Notes: generated by a model not told the origin, from the sequence alone. 64,000 bases of DNA from Symsagittifera roscoffensis (GCF_963678635.1 NC_087067.1:6986647-7050646); one strand, 5' to 3'. Positions 45,701-57,161 are shown, counted from the first letter of the stretch. Numbers and translations are program-made.

Positions 45701-46209
45701 TTTTTTTGTTTCGCTATAAGATGGTTGATTTTTGGTGAAAAAACGAAATTTATTGTGTTTTGGTTGTTTGACACTTTTTCAGCTAAGTTTTGAGAGTGAG
45801 ATCGGTAAAGTGAAATTTTTGGTTCTCAATCGAATGATCGCTTGAAGTGCCCTTGACATTTTAATTGAGCTGTTGCATTCCTTTCATATTCCGCGCGCTT
45901 TTTGATGAGCCAATAAGGGGCTCAACTCTGATTGGCTAGCCTGTTCATTATGACGCTGTGAATCAATTCGAGTAGAGTATTATTGAGTTAATTGATGCCA
46001 TTTATCATCATATTCACTGGGGGGTGAAGCTAATCCTACCGGTTTTCTGGACAATTAGTCATTTTATCGCAACTTTGTTCCTGATAAACGTTTGATGTCA
46101 AATGTGAATGGGAGTAATCTATCGATCCACCTAGTGAGCCTGCTTTGGCCTGTCCTTGATCGATCAATCGCTGGCATTTTAAGCGCTGCCTATTGCTTGA
46201 TTGTCTTTA

Positions 46210-46400
46210 ATGGCTAAGAAATTTCTCTCGTATAGATACGACTTGAAGTGTTTGATTGCCCTAACGACCCCTAACAATTCTAGATTGCTTACCGAGTAAT
46301 TCTCTTCTAATGAATTTAAGAGTCTTGAGGCGTAAGTTTTTGCTACTCAGCCTTCTTCAATATTGTGCTCTAAAGCAATCCCTACCCTTGATGTGATTTA
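46210..46400 (-). pseudogene. RNase H fragment of Gypsy element
   Basis: The minus strand encodes SNLELLGVVRAIKHFKSYLY at about 46217-46285, the E-L-L-(A/G)-V-V..IK-H-F-(R/K)-x-Y-L-Y signature of Ty3/Gypsy RNase H, followed by a degraded x-D-x-(Q/K)-A motif. The frame is interrupted nearby. Confidence 0.65.
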
Positions 46401-46829
46401 GATGCGTCCTAGACTATTCGAGTTTCTATGTTTTGGTTGAAATGTTTGTTTTCGATTATTTCAGATACAAGTTTCAGAATATTATGGAGTGCGGAAGTAT
46501 GTTCCGGCTTACAGTTTTTTGTTTTATGTTCGTTTGAGTTTGTTTGCAGTGTTTCAATGTAGATGCTGTTTTTGCATGGTTTGGAATGTATCTAGTTAGG
46601 TGATTAAATGATGCCATGAAGTTTTTCAGTGGTTCAAATGTTTTTGGAGCGGAGAATTTTTGTATTGTCTCTGTTTATCGTAATAGTGGTGTTGTGCCTT
46701 CGCTATTTTTTTTTGTAACTTGTTTGTACGCGAATTTGCAATTATACAGCAAAATTGCAATTTTTTTTTCGATTAGTTTCTTTAACACCAATGTAATAAT
46801 TGTTTGTCTGTATTTTTGAACTTTTTTTA

Positions 46830-47260
46830 ACTAACAATATATGTCATCAAGATAAGCAAACGTGTTTTCTTAATTTGTTAGTGTAAGGTCTATAGCCTTT
46901 TGAAACTCGGCTGGCTTATCTGTGAGGCTACAGAATCGCGTTTGGAACTGGTATGCTCCTGTAGTTTTTCCACAATCAGGTTGAAACTGCTTTGGTTTGT
47001 CGTTTCGGTATCCAGAGGGATTTGTGAATACGCATTACGTAGATCGAGTGTCGAGAATAGAGTTGTCCATTCTTCCTCCGTTTTGATTATTTGTGAAATA
47101 TTATGCAAAATTGTTCAATATTGGGATCTGCTATTTATTTTTGTGTTTGAATTTGTCATTTTTCTTGAAGTCTAGTGCAATATTGACTGTCTGATCCTTC
47201 TTGACTATTATGACTATTGGGACGATGAACTGTTTGTCTGAACGTTTGCTTAGCTTTTTG
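46830..47260 (-). pseudogene. Reverse transcriptase of Gypsy element
   Basis: In element order the minus strand encodes VPIVIIVKKDQTVNIALDF (near 47170-47225), LFSTLDLRNAYSQIPLDTET (near 47000-47065) and the active site FAYLDDIY at 46841-46861, the YxDD catalytic aspartates of the palm. These lie in different frames, so at least two frameshifts have occurred. Confidence 0.8.
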
Positions 47261-47689
47261 GTATGCTTTTTTTCTATTAGTTTGATTATTTCCGTTTCCA
47301 GTCGTTCCTGTAAATGGATGGGTATTATTCAGCCTTTTTGAAGGATAGAATTGATATCCTGAATTACTTGAGTTCGCATTACGTTTTTTTTCTTTTCCCG
47401 ATTCGCACGCAAAGTTGATCAAAATTTTTTTATCTCAATTTTTTATTTGCTGGTCTGATTCTTTCTCTTTCTCATGTATGTTTCAAACCTGGTTGTGTTT
47501 TGTTTCGGTTTGTCTTGTACGAGTTTTTTGCCAACTGTCGGCAGAATTTTTTGCCCATTGATGTTGCCTTTTGATCATTTACAATGATGAATGGTGCTGA
47601 TTGAATTGTCCACCCTCCAGATTCCACCGCAATGATCAGGCACTCTTTAGCCGCAATATTTTTTCCGTTATAGCAGGCGAGATTTTAGG

Positions 47690-47810
47690 CGGTGTCCGCC
47701 GTTGGGATGAACTAGAATATTACCGAGTGGTCGTTTTGGCTGAGTCTCTACCATTATTCCGTTAAGGAAAGACATTGGGTTTCCGGAGTCCGCTATTGCG
47801 AACACATCTC
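47690..47810 (-). pseudogene. Aspartic protease fragment of Gypsy element
   Basis: The minus strand encodes AIADSGNPMSFLNGIMVET near 47750-47802. D-S-G followed by xPxSFLN is the active-site region of Gypsy proteases, which mature the Gag-Pol polyprotein. Confidence 0.65.
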
Positions 47811-47863
47811 CGATTATGTCTTTAAATTCATTATATGTCCAAATAATTCTTCTTCTTGTATGC

Positions 47864-49020
47864 TCACTGAGTTGTGGATTTCAAATTCTTTGGAATTCTG
47901 TGGATTTCAAAACTATCCCGGGGGATTTCCTCCCAACCATTTGATGACATGAAATTGGCATATGCCACTGGGTCGTTGTTGTCCCAAGTGGCGACGGAAT
48001 CTTCTTCTTCATCTTTTTGCAGATTACTTCTGGTTTCTTGCATGCAGTTCACGTTTGTGGATATGCGTACATTTGCAAAATGTCCTCGTTTAGCGCACTT
48101 TGTGCAGATTTTGTCTTTTGCTGGACATGACTGTAGGTAGCTTGGTCCAAATTGTCTGGCGCAATTGTAGCAGGGTTTATTTGTCCCATATCTTGATTTT
48201 GTCGCCCACGCGGGTTATAGTTTCCCCGGGGGAAACTGTTCGACCTCGAAGATATACCCGGCCCCTTCGACTGTTTTGGTACCCGTTTGGGTGGTTACCG
48301 CCTCTTCCGCGTGGTTGGATAAAACCTATCGGTTCTTTTTTAATTGTTGTGTTTGTGACTGCTGGTGCTCGGAAGCTTGCTATGTTCTACACCTTTTTCT
48401 TTTCTGATTTCAATTTCATATGCGTCTGGCGGTGATCTGATTTCTGCCAACAGTTCTTCTGCAATTTTTTTTATTGGACACCTGGGCCGTGAATATGTCA
48501 CGGAACCATTCATTTTCCTGATCTTCACAATCGGTCTGTGATGCCAAATGGACCAAGTCCGCGTGAAATTGCTCAAGTGTCTCGTTTTTTGTTGCTTGCG
48601 GCAACTGAAACTATATCGTTCAAAAGCTATAATTCGTGTGACTACAAAAATATCTTACAGAAGTTTCCTTAGCGCCTTGGTCTTTGAGATTTGAATGTAA
48701 AGGCTCGGTCACTTTTGTTGCAATAGGCTTTGCACTTCTACTCCTAGACACATGAATAAATATCTTCCTAACTTTTCGTCCCTAGGGTACATTGTTGCGC
48801 AGTACGCCCTTGTCTCTGCTTTTTGTTACGTTATTTTCCCAAGTGACTCGTTTGTTTTTCTTGGTTTCTGATATCTCTATTATTACGTTTCTGTGCTTCA
48901 GATTCTCCAGTGATTTCAGCCTCGTAGATTGGCTCAATTGGTTCCAGCATTGGAGGTTTCGTTCTTGGCAAAACTTTTACTTCTATTCCATCTTTGGCAA
49001 ACACGATCATTTCCATCATA
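47864..49020 (-). pseudogene. gag and zinc-knuckle region of Gypsy element
   Basis: The start is at 49019 (MMEMIVFAKDGIEVKVLPRT). A capsid-like core at 48340-48604 encodes ETLEQFHADLVHLA, RDIFTAQVSNKK and, in a shifted frame, KIAEELLAEIRSPPDAYE. The nucleocapsid at 48060-48180 has CYNCARQFGPSYLQSC and CTKCAKRGHFANV, the second knuckle having lost its last cysteine. Stops and at least one frameshift break it. A sister copy with a longer open stretch is at 51594-52248. Confidence 0.75.
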
Positions 49021-49212
49021 GCGGATCACTTTGACCATTCCAGTGGCGGTTCCACTGATGCCTTCTGCCAAATGGTGGAATACTCAGCGAGTTATTTTAT
49101 CCTGCTGGCAGAGCCATGTCATAACGTAATGTTTCATCTATTTTTAAATAAGTAAGTCTGCAAGAGAGAAGTAACTGAACATAAATATGGAGTTAACACC
49201 AACTGAACGGTA

Positions 49213-49223
49213 TCGCTCAGCCA
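49213..49223 (-). promoter_or_regulatory. Primer-binding site of Gypsy element
   Basis: TGGCTGAGCGA (minus strand) follows directly after the 5' LTR and is repeated at 52467-52477. TGG matches the complement of a tRNA CCA end; I cannot assign the tRNA. Confidence 0.6.
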
Positions 49224-49318
49224 TATTATCTTGGTTAATCTTCAAGGCCATCCATCTGGTCTCTGAGTTACTATCTATAAACACTTAACAATGGTTCGTG
49301 CCAATCCGGCCGGATGAC
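49224..49318 (-). repeat. 5' LTR of Gypsy element, unit 1 (about 95 bp)
   Basis: Matches the 3' LTR at 43472-43582 from TCATCCGGCCGG to the GAAGATTAACCAAGATAATA end, with a small internal AT-rich deletion. Confidence 0.8.
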
Positions 49319-49841
49319 AACAATACTAAATTGTCTTTGCATGGGTGTCATAAAAAAATCGATCCAACTTTTAGTTTTCTGATGTGCAAATAGCTCTCCC
49401 GTTTTGCCCACAAAAAAACGAAAATGCGTATGCAGATACACATCAAAAAGTTTGTTTCAAAAATTTTCTCACACAAATTTTTGACCAGCTCTCAAAATCT
49501 TATTTCGTTCGGATTTCGGACGAAAGTCCTTACAGTAGTTTTACCTTTTATATGAAGAAGAGTATACTTTCTGAAAACTTAGAATCATATACTGTATCCT
49601 AAACATCATGGAGTTTCAAATAAACAAATTTGTAGTTTTTGAGATTGCTTGACATGATTTTTCAAGCACAAGAATTAGTTTTTTAAGCGTTAGCTGTTCA
49701 AGTTTTTATCATTTTTGAAGTTTTTATCGTTTTTCTGTTCAAAGGCGAACGGACTATAATTTTGTTTCAGAAAAATAATTGGCCTTTGTTTCTATCAACG
49801 CAAAAGATTAATTATTTGAAATCTTTTAAATCCATTAAACT

Positions 49842-50884
49842 CCCGGGTTGATCTCCATAGAACGAAAATGCTAATCATACAATTTCATACACTTAGTCTA
49901 TGGCAAAATGCTAGTCATACAAATTTCATGCATTTTTGCAAAATGAGTTTTATCGAATTTCTAAGGCATTTTATAGTTGTTTTGGTATCGAAAATGGTAT
50001 CTCTTCATAAAAAAAGGAAAAAAATGGTATGAAAAAAAAATACTAGCCACACAATTTCCATATATGAAAATTGCAAAATTAGAATTAAAAAAAAATTTTA
50101 TTGTGCAAAAAAAGCTTTGAACAATCAATTCAACTGCTGGCAAAACATTTAACCGTTTTTGGGCTGCTACGACTGAAAACTTTGACTTTTTTTTCATTTT
50201 GTTTTCTGGAAAATAACACTAGTCATACAATTTCCATATATTGAAATTGTATGACTAGCATTTTTTTGATGGCGACGACAAAAATTTTTTTAAATCTTTT
50301 TGAAATTGCCCCCAAAATTTTTTCGTGTTTTTTTTTAACAACCGCAAATTGATTTTCGTATTCAAACAAACATTTTTTGAAAAAAAAATTTTGCATGCAA
50401 AATTTAGTTTTTTGGGGGTATAACGTAGTCCTGGATATACTAATAACGGATTTTTTTCCTTTTCTCCTCATAACTTTTCTCAAAAATGCTTAAAACTCCT
50501 TTGAAAATTTTTGCCAAAATTTAAAAGTTCAATACTTTCATTATATTATTTGTCTGAGACAGAAGTAACACATATAAAGCTCTTTCCAATGCATTTTTAA
50601 TGCGAGATGGCCAGACCGTTGGTTACTACGTTTGAGTAATCAAGGTTTATATCATTTGTGTTCTGTTACGAACACAACTAAAAAATTTTGAGAAAACAAA
50701 TAGTAAAAAATCAATATTTTTGGTTTATGGAAAAATGCTAGTCATACAATTTCCATATATAAAAAAAAACTAATCATAGACCTTTCATGCAATTTTCTGT
50801 ACGTATGGAATTGTATGGAAAGTGTATGACTAGCGTTTTTCCATATATGGAAATTGTTTGACTAGTATTTTTGGTCATCCCGGG
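49842..50884. mobile_element. CCCGGG-ended TIR element (family B), 1043 bp
   Basis: Starts CCCGGGTTGATCTCCATAG, ends TTGGTCATCCCGGG, and is flanked by CT on both sides (49840-49841 and 50885-50886). The empty site CATTAAACTGAAGACC survives at 53221-53236 in the second duplication unit, which proves both the boundaries and the 2-bp duplication. The interior is full of inverted blocks of CTAGTCATACAATTTCCATA and TGGAAATTGTATGACTAG. No transposase frame. Confidence 0.9.
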
Positions 50885-51600
50885 CTGAAGACCTACTCCT
50901 CCTTCAAATTTCGCTTAAAGGCCCAATCATTTTTTCAAGAATTTTTAAAAGTATTAGAGGTTTTCTTCGAACAAACTGCTCAAAGTGTGATGGAAAAGAT
51001 TTCAAAACGGATATCACCCAACTCAACCTAATGTTTTCTGATTTTCTGATGTTGCGAGAAAACAATTTGTTTAAAGTATTGAGGAAAAAAAACGAACGCC
51101 CACCGGAATACCAAATTCTTTGATACCACTTGGTTAAAAAAAGAAAAATATTCAATTGGTTTGTACTATCTTGCTCTTTGGGCGTTGTTACGTTTTGCCT
51201 CTCTTAAAACATAACTTGTTCTTAGTTTTGTCCTGTGAAGTAAAAAGTGCTCTCTGAATGCTGTGAATGCTGTGTAAGACTTGCATTTTCAACGAGAGTT
51301 GTATTCGAGTAATAACTTACAAGGCCAAACTGTGTACTTTGCGGATTGTGAGCAGATTCAGCAACATCTTCTATTGTTCTTTCGTTTTCTTCCGGCAAAA
51401 TTCTAACATCTGTAAAAACTTGTCTCTGGGTTCCAGAGACCTACGCATACTAAATTGTTCAGTGCATACTTTGGACTCCTAAGGAAAAGAAAAAAATTTG
51501 TTTTGAGTTTTTTCAAAGAATTAGGGCGGCACGTTTTCTGCTACCTGCACATCAACCAGCTATCCTTTTTAGAGTTCAATAAAAGATTATGATTTAATCA
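50885..51600. repeat. Right part of duplication unit 1 (block C)
   Basis: Matches 53230-53966 closely (CTGAAGACCTACTCCT, then GCTCTTTGGGCGTTGTTACG). The end part is the dispersed repeat F also seen at 7551. No gene recognised. Confidence 0.75.
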
Positions 51601-52248
51601 ATTTCAAGCTTGCTATGTTCTACACCTTTTTCTTTCCTGATTTCATTTTCATATGCGTCTGGCGGTGATCTGATTTCTGCCAACAGTTCTTCTGCAATTT
51701 TTTTTATTGGACAACTGGGCCGTGAATATGTCACGGAACCATTCATTTTCCTGATCTTCACAATCGGTCCGTAATGCCAAATGGACCAAGTCCGCGTGGA
51801 ATTGCTCAAGTGTCTCGTTTTTTGTTGCTTGCGGCAACTGAAACTATATCGTTCAAAAGCTATAGTTCGTGTGACTACAAAAATATCAGAATTTGCCTTA
51901 GCGCCTTGGTCTTTGAGATTTGAATGTAAAAGCTTGGCCACTTTTGTTGCAATAGGCGTTGCACTTCTGCTCCTAGACACAAGAGTAATTAACTTCCGAA
52001 GTTTTCGTCCCCAGGGTACATTGTTGCGCAGTACGCCCTTGTCTCTGCTTTTTGTTACGTTATTTTCCCAAGTGAATCGTTTGTTCTTCTTGGTTTCTGA
52101 TATCTCTATTATTATGTTTCTGTGCTCCAGATTCTTCAGTGATTTCAGCCTCGTAGATTGTCTCAATTGGTTTCAGCATTGGAGGTTTCGTTCTTGGCAA
52201 AACTTTTAATTCTATTCCATCTTTGGCAAACACGATCATTTCCATCAT
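51594..52248 (-). pseudogene. Second copy of Gypsy gag 5' part
   Basis: Carries the same gag start (MMEMIVFAKDGIELKVLPRT at 52248) and the capsid-like core at 51594-51837. The 190-codon frame from 52166 joins the start-proximal and core regions differently from unit 1, showing independent frameshifts. It is a duplicated fragment without pol. Confidence 0.7.
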
Positions 52249-52477
52249 AGCGGATCAATTTGACCATTCCAGTGGCGGTTCCACTGATGCCTTCTGCCAA
52301 ATGATGGAATACTCAGCGGGTTATTTTATCCTGCTGGCAGAGCCATGTCATAACGTAATGTTTGATCTATTTTTGAATCCGAACGGATTGGCTAGTGATG
52401 ACTAAGTAAGTCTGCTTAAGAGAAGTAACTGAACATAAATATGGAATTAACACCAACTGAATGGTGTCGCTCAGCCA

Positions 52478-52587
52478 TGTGATCTTTGTTAGTCTTGAAG
52501 GCCATCCATGTGGTCTCTGAATTACTATCTATAAACACTGAATTACTATCTATATCTAATGGTTCATTCCAATCCGGCCGGATGGAC
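52478..52587 (-). repeat. 5' LTR of Gypsy element, unit 2 copy (about 110 bp)
   Basis: Duplicate of 49224-49318 with the primer-binding site at 52467-52477. Contains a small internal repeat of GAATTACTATCTATA. Confidence 0.75.
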
Positions 52588-53229
52588 AAAAATCCTAAAT
52601 TGTCTTTGCATCGGAGTCATAAAAAAATCGATCCAATTTTTATTTTTCTGATATGCAAATAGCTCTCCCGTTTTTCCCACCAAAAACGAAATTGCGTATG
52701 CAGATACACATCAAAAAGTTTGTTTCAAAAATTTTCTCACACAAATTTTTGACCAGCTCTCAAAATCTTATTTCGTTCGGATTTCGGACGAAAGTCCTTA
52801 CAGTAGTTTTGCCTTTTATATGAAGAAGAGTATAGTTTCTCAATCATATATTGAATCCTAAACATCATGGAGTTTCAAATAAAAAAAGTTGTAGTTTTTG
52901 AGATTTCTTGACATGATTTTTCAAACACAAGAATTAGCTTTTTAAGCGTTAGCTGTTCAAATGGTGCAATTTATAAACTTTTTTGTACAAAAGTATATAG
53001 ACAGATTCAAAAAAAGAAGCTGCGCAAGTACAGGAACGACTTTAGAAAAATGTGTGTCAAAAATAAAAAAAATCAAAAATTAATTTTTTAGTTTACTTTT
53101 TTTTCCAGTTTTTATCGTTTTTCTGTGAAAAAGCGAACGGACTATGATATTGTTTCAGAAAAAAAATTGACCATCATTTCTATCAACGCAAAAAATTAAT
53201 TGTTTGAAATCTTTAAAATGCATTAAACT

Positions 53230-53966
53230 GAAGACCTACTCCTCTTTCAAAATTCGCTTAAAGGCCCAATCATTTTTTCTGGATTTTTTAAAAGTATTAG
53301 AGGTTTTCTTCGATCAAACTGCTCAAAGTGTGATGGAAAAGATTTCAAAACGGATATCACCCAACTCAACTAATGTTGTCTGATTACCTGAAGTTGCCAG
53401 AAAAAAGTTAGATTAAAGTATTGATGAAAAAAACGAACGCCCACCGGAATACCAAGTTCTTTGATACCACTTGGTTAAAAAAAAGAAAAATATTCAATTG
53501 GTTTGTACTATCTTGCTCTTTGGGCGTTGTTACGTTTTGCCTCTCTTAAAACATAATTTGTTCTTAGTTTTGTCCTGTGAAGTAAAAAGTGCTCTCTCTG
53601 AATGCTGTGAAAGACTTGCATTTTCAACGAGTTGTATTCGATTAATAACTTACAAGGCCAAACTGTGTACTTTGTGGATTGTGAGCAGATTCAGCAACAA
53701 GGACGCTCTCTTTGATCTTCCATTGTTCTTTCGTTTTCTTTGGCAGTTCTCTCTAATTTTCAGCATGTGAAAAAACTGTCTCTGAATTCCAGAGACCTAC
53801 GCACACTAAATTGTGCGCCTATCCAGTGCATACTTTGGACTCCTAAGGAAAAGAAAAAACTTTGTTTTGAGTTTTTTTGTAGAACAAGGGCGCCACGTTT
53901 TCTGCTACCTGCACAGCAACCAGCTATCCTTGTTTAAAGTTCAACAAAAGATTATGATTTAATCAT
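53230..53966. repeat. Right part of duplication unit 2 (block C')
   Basis: Second copy of block C. The 99-codon plus-strand frame at 53471-53770 is not preserved in block C, so it is not called as a gene. Confidence 0.75.
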
Positions 53967-54122
53967 GCTTAAATACGAGAAAGTTCTAATCAAGTTGCAT
54001 CATTATGATTTTGATCAACCATTCGCTTAAATTTAAGATCTTTTGATATCATAAGAATCAAAAAATAATTATATACAATTTCCATTAAAAAAGCTTGGTG
54101 TTTTTGTTGTGGTTTATAAATA

Positions 54123-55065
54123 TCCGGGTTGACCTCCATAGACCAAAAATGCTAATCATACGTTTCCATAAACTAAGTCTATGAAAAAATACTAGTCATA
54201 CAAATTTCATACATTTTGCTAAAAACGGTGTCATCGAATTTTCGAAGAACTTTTCCTCTTGTTTTGGCATAAATTTTGGTGTATAGTACTAAATAAAAAA
54301 TAAAAATTTTTCGTCAAAAAAATGCTAATCATACAATTTCTATATATGGAAATTGTATGACTAGCTTTTTTTTGATGGCGACAACAAAAATTTTTCAAAG
54401 TATTTTGAAAATGCTCCAAAAGTTGTTTTTGTGTTTTTTTTCCAACCGCAAAATGATTTTCGTACTCGAACAAAACATTTTTTGAAAAAAAATTTGCATG
54501 CAAAGTTCAATTTTTGTGTGTATAACGAGTCCTGGAAATACTAATATTGTTTTTTTTTCCTTTTCTCTTGATAACATTTTTCAAAAGTGCTCAAGACTCC
54601 TAGTTTTTTCTATGGCATGTTTTTGTATGCATTGATCAATGTCTGGTAATTTAAAATTTCAAACTTTAGAAATAATCATCTTCGAAAGTTTTTGCCAAAA
54701 TTTAAAAGTTTGATACTTTCGTTATATTATTTGCGTGAGACAGAATTAAAACATTGTAGGCTGTTTCCTAAACAGTTTTATGCGAGACGGCCAAATCTTT
54801 GCTTACTACGTTTGAGTAACCAAATTTTATGTCATTTGTGTTCGGTTACGAACACAACCAAAAAATTTTGAGAAATTTAAATGTAAAAAATGAATATTTT
54901 TGGTTTATGGAAAAATGCTAGTGATACAATTTCCATATATTGAAAAAATACTAATTATAGACCTTTCATGCAATTTTCTGTACGTATTGAATTGTATGGA
55001 AAGTGTATGACTAGCATTTTTTCATATATTGGAAATTGTATGACTAGCATTTTTGGTCTACCCGG
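54123..55065. mobile_element. CCCGGG-ended TIR element (family B), third copy
   Basis: Begins TCCGGGTTGACCTCCATAG and ends TTTTGGTCTACCCGG, with both ends worn by a base. Flanking TA at 54121-54122 and 55066-55067 is a possible 2-bp duplication. The interior closely follows the 49842-50884 copy, including the GTGTTCGGTTACGAACACAA palindrome. Confidence 0.8.
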
Positions 55066-55737
55066 TAACGTTTGCATAGTTTGGCCTCGTGCTGGACTGA
55101 AATTAGTCGACCTTATATATCACTTGTCCTCACTGTGATTTTTGTTTGTATGCTTAAATTTGCATAGAAGTCTGTTAAAACACGGAAAAAAATTACCGGA
55201 AAACGGAGTTCTTTACCACTTCCTGTCAATAAAAAAATTTCTGGCAAACCTCGTGCCCTCTGGAACCAAAATTTGTTTGCAGTTCTTTCCTCAAACAGAA
55301 TTTGTGATCAATATTTCCCAATTTCAGCATTTTTATTTCTTTTAATTGAGAAAACAAGATGAGGGCTAATTTTCTAATATGAATTACAAAATGAACAGAC
55401 TTATCAAATGAAATTGAATTTTCACCTTAAAAACGCAACTGTTGAGAGAAAGTGTTAATTTGCAGTTTTCATAGTACTAAAAAAAGTCTTGCAGCTTTAG
55501 CCAAAAATGGGGTGTTTTCTAAACTTATTTTTTATATAGATGATTTTTATCAGATTGTTGTTAATTGTCAATATTTATTGATTTTCAATAAAAATGACCG
55601 AAAATTATAATTCAATTACACTCTGAGGTTCTTACTGAAGTGAATGGTTTGCAAAATTGGAAAAAATACTGTTAAGTGTTAAATAAGAAAGAAACGGCAC
55701 ATCTATCTGAGAAAACTGTTGACCAAAAAAACATATT
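55066..55737. other. No gene seen
   Basis: Short unsupported frames only; AT-rich. Confidence 0.35.
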
Positions 55738-56500
55738 ATTCCGGCTTTCAAAGAAAGTGACCAAATGTTTTTTCTCGGGATGTTTGACCCTTTAATTAGC
55801 AAGGTTTCAATAGAACTTTTTTATAGCATGCAAAAAATTTATGTTGACTTGAACTCAAATTTAAAAAGATGTTCCACCTGTGATTAAGAGTCGATAAATG
55901 TAGTTCAGACTCTTATACAAGTCGCGATTATTTTTTTTTTCAATTTTTCTCAACTTTTTTTTGCCGCTTGACTTTTGATTTGATTTTATATTTAATTCAT
56001 TTTTTGTTACAAGAAAGGTAAATTTCACTATTGAACAGCAAAAAATGGTGAAGGTCACAAAAGTTGGGATGAACTTCTGGTTTTGAAAATGGAATTTGAG
56101 CGAAATGAAAATTTAACCAAATGAAAATTGATCCATTTTTCTCAAATTGTTTTAACTTGATCAATTGTAAATTGTCCTAAAAATTCAAAGAGCTTTAAGG
56201 CGATCTTTTTTTTCTTGAATTTCGAAAGTTCAGGTTAAAAAATTCCAGATTTTTTCTGTTTACTTGCGTTCACTTGCTCTTTTGTAACTGTTTGTTGACT
56301 TAGTGTTTTTTAATGTAAAATTATGAGCTCTTGTAATCTATTACTTTATACTTTTATATAAAAAATTCTATTACTTTGTGTGGGAGATAAAATCTGAAAT
56401 TTTACCGAAAATTAAATTTTCTTAATGAACATTGCTCCAAAAAGTTTAAAAGGCAGACGGAACATTCAGGACTTCGCCCTGATATGAGCAGTCCTGTTTA
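55738..56500 (+). repeat. Dispersed repeat family A, copy 6
   Basis: Begins ATTCCGGCTTTCAAAGAAAG and CTCGGGATG and ends GGCAGACGGAACATTCAGGA with a CTTCGCCCTGATATGAGCAG and TCCTGTTTA end. The interior carries extra AT-rich sequence relative to other copies. Confidence 0.7.
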
Positions 56501-56616
56501 GTTCCAATTGGCTGTTAATAACACGTTACCAGACGCAAACTATTTCAAAAAGTTTCCCTTTTCTTTGAGCATTTTTGAAGAGTTTTTTCTAATTCAGAAA
56601 GCCTTTGATCGACGTT

Positions 56617-56816
56617 NNNNNNNNNNNNNNNNNNNNNNNNNNNNNNNNNNNNNNNNNNNNNNNNNNNNNNNNNNNNNNNNNNNNNNNNNNNNNNNNNNNN
56701 NNNNNNNNNNNNNNNNNNNNNNNNNNNNNNNNNNNNNNNNNNNNNNNNNNNNNNNNNNNNNNNNNNNNNNNNNNNNNNNNNNNNNNNNNNNNNNNNNNNN
56801 NNNNNNNNNNNNNNNN
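56617..56816. other. Assembly gap (200 N)
   Basis: A run of exactly 200 N. Sequence composition changes across it, from family A repeat on the left to retrotransposon on the right. The true gap size is unknown. Confidence 0.99.
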
Positions 56817-57161
56817 GGTGTTATTAGGGTTCTATTTCGTCGTGGATCAATCATTCGTCTGTCAATTGTAGTTGTTGGGTTTTGGTTTTAGCCTTGTGTC
56901 TTGTGCGGCTGAGATCTTTTTGTAATGAGAGGTAGATGATATACAAAGCTTCGTAATATGGTTCACTTAGGGGTGCGTATTTATGGGCTGGTGTTAGTGA
57001 TTCTGACAATGATGCGTGTCTTCCTTCAAAAGTATAGGGTTTTTTCTACGTAAGATATACGAGTGGATGATTGAGGTTTTCTTGCTTGACTAGATGTAGT
57101 TGTAGATTGGGGGTTTTGGAGTGGGTTGGTAGTTGGGGAATCTTTTATCGGGGTTGGGTAG

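Larger units (their letters stand above)
43472..49318 (-). mobile_element. Ty3/Gypsy LTR retrotransposon, near full length, decayed (5.8 kb)
   Basis: A minus-strand element with very short LTRs (about 95-111 bp) at both ends. It has a TGG-starting primer-binding site after the 5' LTR and a polypurine tract (GAGGGGGAAAG, 43583-43593 region) before the 3' LTR. In element order it carries gag, two zinc knuckles, protease, reverse transcriptase, RNase H and integrase. The frames are broken by shifts and stops. The G+C is higher than in neighbouring DNA. A second copy of its 5' end lies at 51594-52587 because of a tandem duplication. Confidence 0.85.
48373..53966. repeat. Tandem duplication (units 48373-51600 and 51606-53966)
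   Basis: Each unit runs from the Gypsy gag (AAGCTTGCTATGTTCTACAC) through the 5' LTR and right flank to AGATTATGATTTAATCA. Unit 2 (about 2.36 kb) is colinear with unit 1 (about 3.2 kb) except for a 1043-bp transposon present only in unit 1, and about 140 bp near 52955-53100 present only in unit 2. Confidence 0.85.

Noticed and set aside
43709-45740. Many plus-strand ORFs of 60-110 codons across the Gypsy element
   Set aside because: They are shadows of the minus-strand pol gene; no domain appears in the plus-strand translations, while the minus strand gives integrase motifs.
47920-48240. CCCGGG sites within the Gypsy element as further TIR-element ends
   Set aside because: No paired CCCGGG with inverted flanks or 2-bp duplication; they lie within recognisable gag sequence.
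56508-56891. Open frames running through the N block
   Set aside because: They exist only because N codons are not stops; flanking residues show no similarity to any protein.
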